This document shows, one piece after another, positions 19,178 through 27,074 of a stretch of 64,000 bases of DNA. Source of the DNA: Mucilaginibacter defluvii (GTDB lineage Bacteria > Bacteroidota > Bacteroidia > Sphingobacteriales > Sphingobacteriaceae); contig NZ_BAABJI010000002.1 of the NCBI RefSeq assembly GCF_039543225.1, forward strand, positions 1,860,001 to 1,924,000, given 5' to 3'. Each line of letters opens with the position of its first letter. The stretch's first letter is position 1. The notes under the pieces are model-generated. The model worked only from the letters and a program-made list of their open reading frames with translations. It searched no databases and was not told where the DNA came from. The position numbers were made by a program, and so were the translations under genes.

Positions 19178-19876
19178 ATGAGCGAACCTATTACCGATAA
19201 CGATATTTTATATGAGGATAATCACCTGATTGCCGTTAACAAACGCGCGGGTGACATTGTGCAGGTTGATGAAACCGGTGATGAGCCGCTGGATGAGAAG
19301 GTAAAAAAATACATCGCCCAAAAATATAACAAACTTAACGGCGCTTTTTTAGGCGTGGTACACAGGCTGGACAGGCCGGTGAGCGGCGTTATCCTGTTCG
19401 CCAAAACCAGCAAGGCTCTGGACAGAATGAACAACCTTTTTAAAACTCGCCAGATACGCAAAACCTATTATGCCGTGGTGCGTAACAAGCCGGAGCCCGA
19501 GTATGGCGACCTGGTACACTGGCTGGTAAAAAACCAACAAAAGAATGTTACCAAAGCCCACGGGCATGAGGTACCGGGCAGTATGCGTTCTGAACTGCAT
19601 TACCGCCTGGCCGGCGAGGCCAACGGCTATTACCTGATCGAGGTAAACCCCATAACCGGCCGCCCGCACCAGATACGGGTACAGCTATCCACCCTGAATT
19701 GCCCGATTGTGGGCGACAATAAATACGGCTATCCGCGCGGCAGCCTGCGCAGAAGTATCAGCCTGCATGCCCGCAAACTGCAATTTATCCACCCCGTAAA
19801 AAATGAGCCCGTCGAAATAAAAGCCCCGCTACCAAAGGACGGCTTTTGGGATAAGTTTGCGCATTTGATGGAGTAA
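19178..19876 (+). CDS. RluA-family RNA pseudouridine synthase
   Basis: The 232-residue enzyme isomerises uridine to pseudouridine in rRNA or tRNA. The catalytic motif HRLDRPVSG (about 62-70, Asp in RLD) and the C-terminal GRPHQIRVQL block are clear. No S4 domain is present, so it is the short RluA/TruC-like type, and the target RNA cannot be named. The start MSEPITDND is followed directly by the typical ILYEDNHLIAVNK. It ends before a long bidirectional terminator. Confidence 0.93.
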   Translation: MSEPITDNDILYEDNHLIAVNKRAGDIVQVDETGDEPLDEKVKKYIAQKYNKLNGAFLGVVHRLDRPVSGVILFAKTSKALDRMNNLFKTRQIRKTYYAVVRNKPEPEYGDLVHWLVKNQQKNVTKAHGHEVPGSMRSELHYRLAGEANGYYLIEVNPITGRPHQIRVQLSTLNCPIVGDNKYGYPRGSLRRSISLHARKLQFIHPVKNEPVEIKAPLPKDGFWDKFAHLME

Positions 19877-19904
19877 TTGAGTTCATGGACCATTGACCAT
19901 GGTC

Positions 19905-19958
19905 GCTACAAAACAAAAATGCCTCATGTAATCAATGAGGCATTTTTTGTTTTGTAGC
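19905..19958. terminator. Long bidirectional terminator
   Basis: An almost perfect inverted repeat: GCTACAAAACAAAAATGCC... on the left and ...GGCATTTTTTGTTTTGTAGC on the right, around a 7-base loop. The core AAATGCCTCAT/ATGAGGCATTT has T or A runs on both sides, so it can end both the pseudouridine synthase and the adh transcripts. Confidence 0.88.
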
Positions 19959-19968
19959 AGTTTACCGC

Positions 19969-21012
19969 TTATTTCAGGCTTTCCATATCAATTACGAAAC
20001 GGTAACGCACGTCGTTTTTAAGCATACGTTCATAAGCCTCGTTAATGTAATCAATGTTGATCACTTCCACGTCAGACACGATACCCTGCTCGGCGCAGTA
20101 GTCGAGCATTTCCTGTGTTTCTTTGATGCCGCCGATCATGCTGCCTGCTATGCGACGGCGCTTGCTGATGAGGTTGAAGGCTGATACCTGCGGTGCTTCC
20201 GGCGGAATGCCTACCAGCACCATAGTACCATCAAGCTTCAGCATCTGCAAATAAAAATCATACTCGTGCTGTGCCGAAATGGTGTTCAGAATAAAGTCGA
20301 ACGTACCAGCAACGGCTTTAACCTGCTCCTCATCCTTGGTAACCACAAAGTGATGCGCACCCAGTTTCAACGCGTCATCCTTTTTTGAGGCGGACGTACT
20401 CAACACAGTAACCTCGGCACCTAATGATGCGGCGAACTTAACGCCCATGTGGCCCAGGCCGCCTAAACCAACAACGGCAACTTTATGGCCTTTGCCAATT
20501 TTCCAGGTCATCAACGGTGAGTAGGTGGTGATACCTGCGCAAAGTAATGGCGCAACACCTTCCAAAGGTAACTTGTCGGATATATGCAGGGCATAACTTT
20601 CATCAACCACAATCTGGTCCGAATAACCGCCGTATGTTGGGGCACCATCCTTGTAAGTACCATTATAGGTAAACGAAAGGTGATTATCGCAATACTGCTC
20701 CTCACCTGCCTCACAGCTTGGGCAATGGCGACACGAATCAACAAAGCAACCGATGCCAGCCGTTTCGCCTACCTTGAATTTGGTAACAGCATCGCCAACT
20801 TTAATCACTTTGCCCACTATTTCGTGGCCGGGTACCATCGGGAATATTGATCCGCCCCATTCGTCGCGCACCTGGTGAATATCGGAGTGACAAACACCGC
20901 AGTATTGTATCTCGATCTGGATATCGTTAGGCCCTACATCTTTCCGTTCTAACTGAAAGGGAGCCAGTGGTGCACTTGCTGCCTTTGCAGCGTAAGCTTT
21001 AGTTGCTATCAT
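19969..21012 (-). CDS. Zinc-dependent NAD(P)-alcohol dehydrogenase (YahK/cinnamyl type)
   Basis: The 347-residue medium-chain dehydrogenase interconverts aldehydes and alcohols. Catalytic zinc ligands are Cys41 (CGVCHSD) and His63/Glu64 (PGHE). The structural zinc has four cysteines (Cys92, 95, 98, 106). The Rossmann stretch is VVGLGGLGHMG. The sequence is of the YahK/AdhA type that prefers NADPH and broad aldehydes, which may help detoxify them (inference). The start MIATKAYAAK is typical. A -7 box lies 28 bases upstream. Confidence 0.94.
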   Translation of the reverse strand: MIATKAYAAKAASAPLAPFQLERKDVGPNDIQIEIQYCGVCHSDIHQVRDEWGGSIFPMVPGHEIVGKVIKVGDAVTKFKVGETAGIGCFVDSCRHCPSCEAGEEQYCDNHLSFTYNGTYKDGAPTYGGYSDQIVVDESYALHISDKLPLEGVAPLLCAGITTYSPLMTWKIGKGHKVAVVGLGGLGHMGVKFAASLGAEVTVLSTSASKKDDALKLGAHHFVVTKDEEQVKAVAGTFDFILNTISAQHEYDFYLQMLKLDGTMVLVGIPPEAPQVSAFNLISKRRRIAGSMIGGIKETQEMLDYCAEQGIVSDVEVINIDYINEAYERMLKNDVRYRFVIDMESLK

Positions 21013-21040
21013 AATAGTGGTGGTATTTTATAAAACAAAA

Positions 21041-21048
21041 CAAAAGTA
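21041..21048 (-). promoter_or_regulatory. -7 box of the alcohol dehydrogenase gene
   Basis: The minus strand reads TACTTTTG, 28 bases before the ATG. No matching -33 TTTG. Confidence 0.5.
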
Positions 21049-21140
21049 CAGGCTTATGTTTTGCCCATGATAATGGAAAAGTAATATTTACGTTGTTGCA
21101 GAGGTAGCAGCTACGATAACCGCTTACCACAATAATTTGT

Positions 21141-21148
21141 TACTTTTG
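21141..21148 (+). promoter_or_regulatory. -7 box of the lipocalin-like lipoprotein gene
   Basis: TACTTTTG, 15 bases before the ATG at 21164. Confidence 0.5.
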
Positions 21149-21163
21149 AACGCATAATTACAA

Positions 21164-21673
21164 ATGAAGCGACAATCCCTATTATTTATTGCAGCATTCA
21201 TCACCATTTGCTTGTATAACTCGTGCAAAAAAGATGACCCGACCAATATACGCAACCTGTTTACCGCCGGGCCTTGGGAGCTTGCATCATTACAAGTGTT
21301 TAATTACGTAGGTACCACGCTTGACGAAACGGATACGCTTAATACCAATTGCGATAAAAAACAGATACTTAGGTTTAACGACGATAATACCTGTACGTAC
21401 AGCAATTACGACTGCTTGGATCAGGCGCCCACGGGCAACTGGTCATTATCCCGCGACAGGCTGTACCTGCTGTCAGATATTTTGGTTGATACGGCGGCTA
21501 ATGATACCGGTTCAACAGCTTCGGGCAGTTTACGCCCTTTTACCAACACCAAAATTGTAAACCTGGGGCAATACTCTATGGTACTGCAAACCGGCGATTT
21601 CCAGGAGACCAACCAGCCTAACCGGCCACGCCGGGTGGTACAATACAGCTTTATACGCCAAAGAAATAACTAA
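21164..21673 (+). CDS. Lipocalin-like lipoprotein
   Basis: The 169-residue protein has a lipoprotein signal with Cys21 (LYNSCKK). After it comes a small beta-rich domain starting AGPWELASLQV with LRFNDDNTCTYSNYDC and GNWSLSRDRLYL, the pattern of the Bacteroidota lipocalin-like (DUF4923/Lipocalin_4-type) domains. Function is unknown; these proteins sit on the periplasmic side of a membrane. It is monocistronic or followed by purN after 64 bases. Confidence 0.65.
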   Translation: MKRQSLLFIAAFITICLYNSCKKDDPTNIRNLFTAGPWELASLQVFNYVGTTLDETDTLNTNCDKKQILRFNDDNTCTYSNYDCLDQAPTGNWSLSRDRLYLLSDILVDTAANDTGSTASGSLRPFTNTKIVNLGQYSMVLQTGDFQETNQPNRPRRVVQYSFIRQRNN

Positions 21674-21737
21674 TGATAGCAAACATATGTTCAAAATTTT
21701 ATATTTGAACATATTGTAGCACTAAATAATCTGCACT

Positions 21738-22316
21738 TTGAAAAAACGTATAGCTATTTTCGCCTCCGGATCAGGTTCAAATGCTCAAAAAATAATGGAG
21801 CATTTTAAACGGCATAACGACGCCGAAGTGGCCATTATACTCACCAACAATCCACAGGCTTATGTGCTGCAACGTGCCGATAACTTCGAGGTACCCTCAC
21901 ATGTTTTTACCCGCCACGAGTTTTACGAAACCGACGATGTTATACGCCTGCTAAAAAACCTTAATATTGATATTATAGTGCTTGCCGGTTTTTTATGGCT
22001 GGTACCGCAATCGCTGTTAAAAGCATTCCCTAATAAAATCATCAACCTGCACCCTGCCCTGCTGCCCAAATATGGCGGTAAAGGTATGTATGGCGATAAT
22101 GTTCATAAAGCCATCCTGGCCGCAGGCGAAGAAGAATCAGGCATTACTATCCACTTTGTGAACGAGCATTTTGACGAGGGTGAGGTAATTCATCAATCCC
22201 GTTTTAAAATTGAACCGGGCGATACCCTCGAGATCGTAAAATTTAAAGGCCAGCAACTGGAACATCACCATTTTCCGCGTGTGGTTGAGAATTTGCTGAG
22301 AAAGATGAAGAGCTGA
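21738..22316 (+). CDS. purN: Phosphoribosylglycinamide formyltransferase
   Basis: PurN transfers a formyl group from 10-formyl-THF to GAR in purine synthesis. The 192 residues show the N-terminal FASGSGSN phosphate loop, the catalytic triad Asn103, His105 (INLHPALLP) and Asp146 (HFDEGEV). The gene has no ATG near the N-terminus: the codon before KKRIAIF is TTG, and an in-frame stop lies 15 bases upstream, so TTG is the start. purH, the next step but several enzymes later, is 690 bases downstream, separated by a toxin-antitoxin pair on the other strand. Confidence 0.95.
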   Translation: MKKRIAIFASGSGSNAQKIMEHFKRHNDAEVAIILTNNPQAYVLQRADNFEVPSHVFTRHEFYETDDVIRLLKNLNIDIIVLAGFLWLVPQSLLKAFPNKIINLHPALLPKYGGKGMYGDNVHKAILAAGEEESGITIHFVNEHFDEGEVIHQSRFKIEPGDTLEIVKFKGQQLEHHHFPRVVENLLRKMKS

Positions 22317-22349
22317 TTTCGGGAGTTAGGAGTGGTGAATATTGAGCTT

Positions 22350-22634
22350 TTATGTCAGTAATGAGCCATGCACTATTTCATGCACAACCAATCTGTCGTC
22401 ATCTATTTTAAAAGCAATTACCCAATCATTAAAATGACTGCAGGAATAATCACTTTTCAGAAATACTTTGTGATTGCATAAAGTATAATTCACATTTGGT
22501 ACAGCTAACTTTTTAATCGCTTCTTTAAACTTAAGGGCATAACGGGCACCACTTCCTTTTGTATTTTGAGATTCAACAAACTTTGCGATACTATCAATAG
22601 TACTTAAAGCCCTCTCAGAAATTATTGCCTTCAA
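22350..22634 (-). CDS. RelE/ParE-type toxin
   Basis: The 94-residue protein has the ParE/RelE layout: two N-terminal helices (ERALSTIDSIAKFVE), a central KFKEAIKKLA helix, then beta strands with YTLCNHKVFLKSDYS, VIAFKIDDDRLVVHEIVHGS. This family poisons gyrase or cleaves mRNA in the ribosome; which one cannot be told. It starts at TTG, the only start after the upstream stop. It lies 11 bases after the antitoxin gene. Codon use is more AT-rich than that of neighbours, which fits horizontal transfer. Confidence 0.78.
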   Translation of the reverse strand: MKAIISERALSTIDSIAKFVESQNTKGSGARYALKFKEAIKKLAVPNVNYTLCNHKVFLKSDYSCSHFNDWVIAFKIDDDRLVVHEIVHGSLLT

Positions 22635-22645
22635 AACACTAATAC

Positions 22646-22894
22646 CTATTTATCGTCGTCTGAATATTTAGAAAAAGCCTCATCAATATCAATGAATTTT
22701 TCGTCTTTGTGCTTCTCAAAATAATGCTCCCACTCTGCATTGGTTGCACGGCGACCAATACCAAAGGCTAAAGCTTTTGCATCAAGTTCAACAAAATCGG
22801 GTTGCTCTTCAGCTTCCAAACCCAGTTCTTTAGCAAGTTTTATCAGCAGATCGGTTTTGGTTTCCGAATCAGATTTTATGATTACAGTGGTCAT
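22646..22894 (-). CDS. Antitoxin partner of the RelE/ParE-type toxin
   Basis: The 82-residue protein starts MTTVIIKSDSETKTDLLIKLAKELG, a short DNA-binding-like N-terminus, and has an acidic C-terminal tail (DEAFSKYSDDDK) suited to neutralising a basic toxin. The order antitoxin-toxin and the 11-base gap are typical of type II modules. The antitoxin has ATG, the toxin TTG, which would favour antitoxin synthesis. I do not recognise a named antitoxin family. Confidence 0.75.
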   Translation of the reverse strand: MTTVIIKSDSETKTDLLIKLAKELGLEAEEQPDFVELDAKALAFGIGRRATNAEWEHYFEKHKDEKFIDIDEAFSKYSDDDK

Positions 22895-22972
22895 GACACT
22901 AAATTACTAAAACTTTTTAATACTGATTTAATTTTTGTTTAACCGGATAACCTAATTAAGGCTGCTAATCAC

Positions 22973-22980
22973 TACCTTTG
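22973..22980 (+). promoter_or_regulatory. -7 box of purH
   Basis: TACCTTTG, 23 bases before the purH ATG at 23004. A TTTTTG lies at 22932-22937, too far for a normal -33. Confidence 0.5.
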
Positions 22981-23003
22981 CGGCTTAAAATTCGCAGTAG
23001 TAC

Positions 23004-24530
23004 ATGAGCAATCCCGTTCAAATAAAAAACGCTTTAATTTCAGTTTATTACAAGGATAATCTTGAGCCTATAATTCACGAGTTGAACAGGCTTGGGGTAA
23101 CCATTTATTCAACCGGCGGTACCGAAAGTTTTATCCGTAACCTTGGTGTTAACGTAGTAGCTGTTGAAGACCTTACCTCCTACCCATCCATCCTGGGTGG
23201 CCGGGTAAAAACCCTTCACCCGAAGGTATTTGGCGGCATTTTAGCCCGCCGCAGCTTTGAAAGCGATGAACAGCAGCTTGCCCAGTACGACATTCCGCAA
23301 ATTGACCTGGTAATTGTTGACCTGTACCCGTTTGAAGAAACTGTACAATCAGGCGCCGGGCAAGAGGATGTGATCGAGAAGATAGATATCGGTGGTATAT
23401 CATTGATACGCGCCGCGGCCAAAAACTTCAAGGATGTGGTTATCGTTGCGTCAAAAGATGACTACGGCACCTTAGAGAACATCCTGAAAACACAGGACGG
23501 ACAAACCAATATTGATCAGCGCCGTGCTTTTGCCCGCAACGCGTTCAACATATCATCGCACTATGATACCGCTATCTTCAACTATTTTAATGAGGAAGAT
23601 CCGCTGCCGGTATTCAAACAAAGCATACAAAGCAGCCAGGTGCTGCGTTATGGCGAAAACCCGCATCAGCAGGGCACCTTCTACGGTAATCTTGATGCCA
23701 TGTTCACTAAACTGCACGGCAAAGAATTATCATACAACAACCTGGTTGATGTTGATGCCGCCGTTGCCCTGATAGATGAATTTACGGAGCCTACCATTGC
23801 CATATTAAAACATACCAATGCCTGTGGCGTAGCTACCCGCTCATTTATTAAAGAAGCGTGGATTGATGCCCTGGCCTGCGATCCGGTATCGGCCTTTGGT
23901 GGTGTCATTATTGCTAATGATGAAATTGACGCAGCCACTGCTGAGGAGATCAGCAAGATATTTTATGAAGTATTGATAGCGCCTGCTTATACTGATGAAG
24001 CTGTAAGCATACTGCAATCAAAAAAGAACCGCATTATACTGGTTCGCCAGCGTACCGAGCTGCCTGTTAAACAGTTTAAGACACTGCTTAACGGTGTGAT
24101 TGAGCAGGATAAGGATGCCGTTATTGAAGGCCCTGAGCAAATGAACGCGGTTACTAACCGTAAGCCAACCGAGCAGGAACTGAAAGACCTGTACTTTGCA
24201 AATAAAATTGTAAAGCATACTAAATCAAACACCATTGTGTTTGCTAAAAACAACCAGTTGATGGCAAGCGGCGTGGGTCAAACCTCAAGGGTTGACTCGC
24301 TGAGGCAGGCGGTGCTTAAAGCCAACAGCTTTGGCTTTGATTTGAACGGTGCGGTAATGGCATCAGATGCTTTTTTCCCCTTCCCGGATTGTGTGGAGCT
24401 GGCTGCCGAAGCAGGCATTACAGCGGTGCTGCAACCCGGTGGTTCAATAAAAGATCAGGACTCAATAGACATGGCTAACCAGAAAAACATTTCAATGGTT
24501 ACCACAGGTGTACGCCACTTTAAACATTAA
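23004..24530 (+). CDS. purH: Bifunctional AICAR formyltransferase / IMP cyclohydrolase
   Basis: PurH performs the last two steps of IMP synthesis. The 508 residues hold the MGS-like cyclohydrolase domain (about 1-195, with YSTGGT, ILGGRVKTLHPKV and DLYPFE) and the formyltransferase domain (about 200-508, with LRYGENPHQ, LSYNN, LKHTNACG, SDAFFPFPD and a final GVRHFKH). It is full length. IMP made here feeds the GuaA reaction encoded at 1379. A 96-base gap separates it from mreB. Confidence 0.98.
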   Translation: MSNPVQIKNALISVYYKDNLEPIIHELNRLGVTIYSTGGTESFIRNLGVNVVAVEDLTSYPSILGGRVKTLHPKVFGGILARRSFESDEQQLAQYDIPQIDLVIVDLYPFEETVQSGAGQEDVIEKIDIGGISLIRAAAKNFKDVVIVASKDDYGTLENILKTQDGQTNIDQRRAFARNAFNISSHYDTAIFNYFNEEDPLPVFKQSIQSSQVLRYGENPHQQGTFYGNLDAMFTKLHGKELSYNNLVDVDAAVALIDEFTEPTIAILKHTNACGVATRSFIKEAWIDALACDPVSAFGGVIIANDEIDAATAEEISKIFYEVLIAPAYTDEAVSILQSKKNRIILVRQRTELPVKQFKTLLNGVIEQDKDAVIEGPEQMNAVTNRKPTEQELKDLYFANKIVKHTKSNTIVFAKNNQLMASGVGQTSRVDSLRQAVLKANSFGFDLNGAVMASDAFFPFPDCVELAAEAGITAVLQPGGSIKDQDSIDMANQKNISMVTTGVRHFKH

Positions 24531-24626
24531 TTAACGTAACACAATAATCATTATAATTTGACGCTTTAAACTACAACTAAATTAGTGTAGTTTTATAATC
24601 AGCAAATTATTTGAAGAAAAGAGCAA

Positions 24627-25649
24627 ATGGGCCTGTTTAACTTTTTTACCCAAGAGATAGCGATAGATTTAGGTACAGCGAATACGCTGATCATACATAA
24701 TGATAAGGTTGTTGTTGATGAACCATCAATAGTAGCTTTTGACCGTAAAACCAACAAGGTTATAGCCATTGGGCGCCAGGCCATGCAAATGGAAGGCAAA
24801 ACCCACGATAATATACGCACTATACGTCCGCTAAAGGATGGTGTAATTGCGGATTTTGATGCTGCAGAGTACATGATACGCGGTATGATCAAGATGATCA
24901 ACTCAGGCAAAGGCTGGTTTTTCCCGTCGCTGCGTATGGTTATCTGTATACCATCGGGCATTACCGAGGTGGAGAAACGTGCCGTGCATCAATCAGCCGA
25001 GCGTGCCGGTGCCAAAGAGGTTTACCTGATACACGAGCCAATGGCAGCCGCCGTAGGTATCGGTATTGATGTGGAGGAGCCTATGGGTAACATGATCATC
25101 GATATAGGTGGTGGTACTACCGAGATCGCGGTTATCGCCCTTTCAGGTATAGTTTGCGATCAGTCTATCCGTGTGGCCGGTGATAATTTTGATGCTGATA
25201 TTGTACAGTATATCCGCCGTCAGCACAATATCATGATTGGTGAGCGTACTGCCGAAAAGATCAAGATAGAGGTTGGCGCGGCATTGCCTGAACTGACCGA
25301 CCCTCCGGGCGACTTCGCCGTACAAGGTCGTGACCTGATGACCGGTGTGCCTAAGCAGATCATGGTATCGTATACCGAGATAGCGCACTGTCTTGATAAG
25401 TCGATCTCTAAAATTGAAGAAGCTATTTTGAAAGCATTGGAAATCACCCCTCCTGAGCTTTCGGCCGATATTTATCAAACCGGAATTTACCTTACAGGTG
25501 GTGGCGCGTTACTGCGCGGTTTAGACAAACGTGTAGCTGCCAAAACCAAGCTGCCGGTTCACGTGGCCGAAGATCCGCTGCGTGCCGTAGTTCGCGGCAC
25601 CGGTACCGCCCTTAAAAACATAGGCAACTTTAAGTTTTTAATGCAATAA
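24627..25649 (+). CDS. mreB: Rod-shape actin-like protein MreB
   Basis: The 340-residue protein is the cytoskeletal actin homologue that guides lateral wall synthesis. It starts MGLFNFFTQEIAIDLGTANT (phosphate 1 loop) and has DIGGGTTEIAV (phosphate 2) and TGGGALLRGLD (adenosine loop). It heads the mreB-mreC-mreD-mrdA-rodA cluster and is separated from mreC by 83 bases containing opposed GTGA heptad arrays. Confidence 0.98.
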   Translation: MGLFNFFTQEIAIDLGTANTLIIHNDKVVVDEPSIVAFDRKTNKVIAIGRQAMQMEGKTHDNIRTIRPLKDGVIADFDAAEYMIRGMIKMINSGKGWFFPSLRMVICIPSGITEVEKRAVHQSAERAGAKEVYLIHEPMAAAVGIGIDVEEPMGNMIIDIGGGTTEIAVIALSGIVCDQSIRVAGDNFDADIVQYIRRQHNIMIGERTAEKIKIEVGAALPELTDPPGDFAVQGRDLMTGVPKQIMVSYTEIAHCLDKSISKIEEAILKALEITPPELSADIYQTGIYLTGGGALLRGLDKRVAAKTKLPVHVAEDPLRAVVRGTGTALKNIGNFKFLMQ

Positions 25650-25653
25650 TTTA

Positions 25654-25730
25654 GTGAGCGGCGAATGGTGAGCAGTGAGTTGTTTACCATTCGCCTTCTA
25701 TTTTTCATCATTCACTACTCACCACTCACC
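25654..25730. repeat. Opposed GTGA heptad arrays between mreB and mreC
   Basis: The plus strand reads GTGAGCG, GCGAATG, GTGAGCA, GTGAGTT from 25654. From 25704 to 25730 the complementary strand reads GTGAGTG, GTGAGTA, GTGAATG. The arms can pair (for example GCGAATGGT with ACCATTCGC, 25661-25694), giving hairpins in the mreB-mreC spacer. Confidence 0.6.
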
Positions 25731-25732
25731 AC

Positions 25733-26566
25733 ATGCGTAACCTGCTGATATTTATCACTAAGTATAGCGCATTTTTCCTGTTCCTGATATTTGAGGGTAT
25801 TGCACTGTTTATTTTCATCAATTACAATAACTTTCAGCGGGCATCATTCATTAACACAAGTAATGAGGTTACGGGCAACCTGTACCGAAACATCAATAAC
25901 GTGAATGATTACCTGAAGCTTAAAGAGATAAACGATAGTCTGGCCCATCAAAACGCCTTGCTGCGTAACCAGCTGATGTCATCATTATATGTAGATACCG
26001 CCGGCCGCAAAAAAATAAACGATACGGTTTACAAGCAACAATACACTTACATTGAGGCCCGCGTTATCAATAACTCGGTAAACAAACGCATGAATTACAT
26101 CACTATAAATAAAGGCAGCCTTAACGGCATTGCCAAAGGTATGGGTGTAATTGCGGATGGTGGCGTGGTAGGTATTGTTATGCAGGCATCGCCGCATTTT
26201 TCGGTGATACGTTCGCTGTTACATAAGGACACCCGCATTAGTGCGATGCTGGCCAACTCCAAAGAGGGCGGCTCATTTATGTGGGCTGAAGATATGGATC
26301 CGCACAAGGGCTTGCTGTATGATGTTGCCAACAGCGCGCAACCACATTTGGGCGATACCGTAGTTACCGATCAGCATTCACTTTTCCCCATAGGTATTCC
26401 GCTGGGCAGGGTGAGCAACCTCAAACCAAAAACAGGCGGTTTTTTTCTGAATATGGAAGTGAAACTATCGGTTGATTTTAGCAAATTAGAATACGTATAT
26501 GTGATCAACAATAAATTTGCGCAGGAGCAGCAGGGACTGGAGGCCCTACAAAAAACTGATGAGTAG
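25733..26566 (+). CDS. mreC: Rod-shape-determining protein MreC
   Basis: The 277-residue bitopic protein has an N-terminal membrane helix (about 10-30), a coiled coil (about 55-80) and the MreC beta-barrel domain with YIEARVINNSVNKRMNYIT and KGMGVIADGGVVGIV. It connects MreB to periplasmic wall enzymes. The ATG follows the heptad array directly. Its stop lies 8 bases inside mreD. Confidence 0.95.
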   Translation: MRNLLIFITKYSAFFLFLIFEGIALFIFINYNNFQRASFINTSNEVTGNLYRNINNVNDYLKLKEINDSLAHQNALLRNQLMSSLYVDTAGRKKINDTVYKQQYTYIEARVINNSVNKRMNYITINKGSLNGIAKGMGVIADGGVVGIVMQASPHFSVIRSLLHKDTRISAMLANSKEGGSFMWAEDMDPHKGLLYDVANSAQPHLGDTVVTDQHSLFPIGIPLGRVSNLKPKTGGFFLNMEVKLSVDFSKLEYVYVINNKFAQEQQGLEALQKTDE

Positions 26567-27074
26567 GGTATTATTCGCCAATTTTTTGCGCTTTGTATTG
26601 CTGGTATTTATACAGGCGTTTTTATTGAAGAACGTTACGGTTTATGATCTGTCTGTACCCTACCCGTACATCCTGTTTGTAATGCTGCTGCCGTTTGAAA
26701 CGCCAAACATTATACTTTTCCCGCTGGCTTTTTTAATGGGTTTAAGTATTGATGCTTTTTATGATACACCGGGGTTGCATGCTGCGGCAACGGTTTTAAT
26801 TGCATTTGTACGTGTGCTGTTTATCAGCATAACGGTACAAAAAGATGGCTTTGATAACGAGCCTGAGCCTACGTTGAGCAGCATGGGCTTCAGGTGGTTT
26901 TTCACCTACTCGTTAATACTCACGCTTGTACATCATTTTTTACTGTTTAATTTAGAAGTATTTCGCCTCTCGGAGATGGAGTACACACTAACCCGGTTTT
27001 TAATGAGTTCTGTATTTACAGTATTTTTGATGTTGATTACGGGTTTATTATTTTTCAGGAAGAAAAGGGCGTAA
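26559..27074 (+). CDS. mreD: Rod-shape-determining protein MreD
   Basis: The 171-residue membrane protein has five predicted helices, with a typical FIQAFLLKN-type first helix, PYPYILFVMLLPFE, and GLSIDAFYDTPGLHA. The start is the ATG for MSRVLFANFLR; an upstream TTG in frame would lie deep inside mreC. It overlaps mreC by 8 bases and its TAA directly abuts the mrdA ATG, which indicates translational coupling. Confidence 0.93.
   Translation: MSRVLFANFLRFVLLVFIQAFLLKNVTVYDLSVPYPYILFVMLLPFETPNIILFPLAFLMGLSIDAFYDTPGLHAAATVLIAFVRVLFISITVQKDGFDNEPEPTLSSMGFRWFFTYSLILTLVHHFLLFNLEVFRLSEMEYTLTRFLMSSVFTVFLMLITGLLFFRKKRA

Noticed and set aside
26517..26558. Longer mreD starting at 26517
   Set aside because: It would lie deep within mreC and begins with TTG; the ATG at 26559 matches known MreD N-termini.
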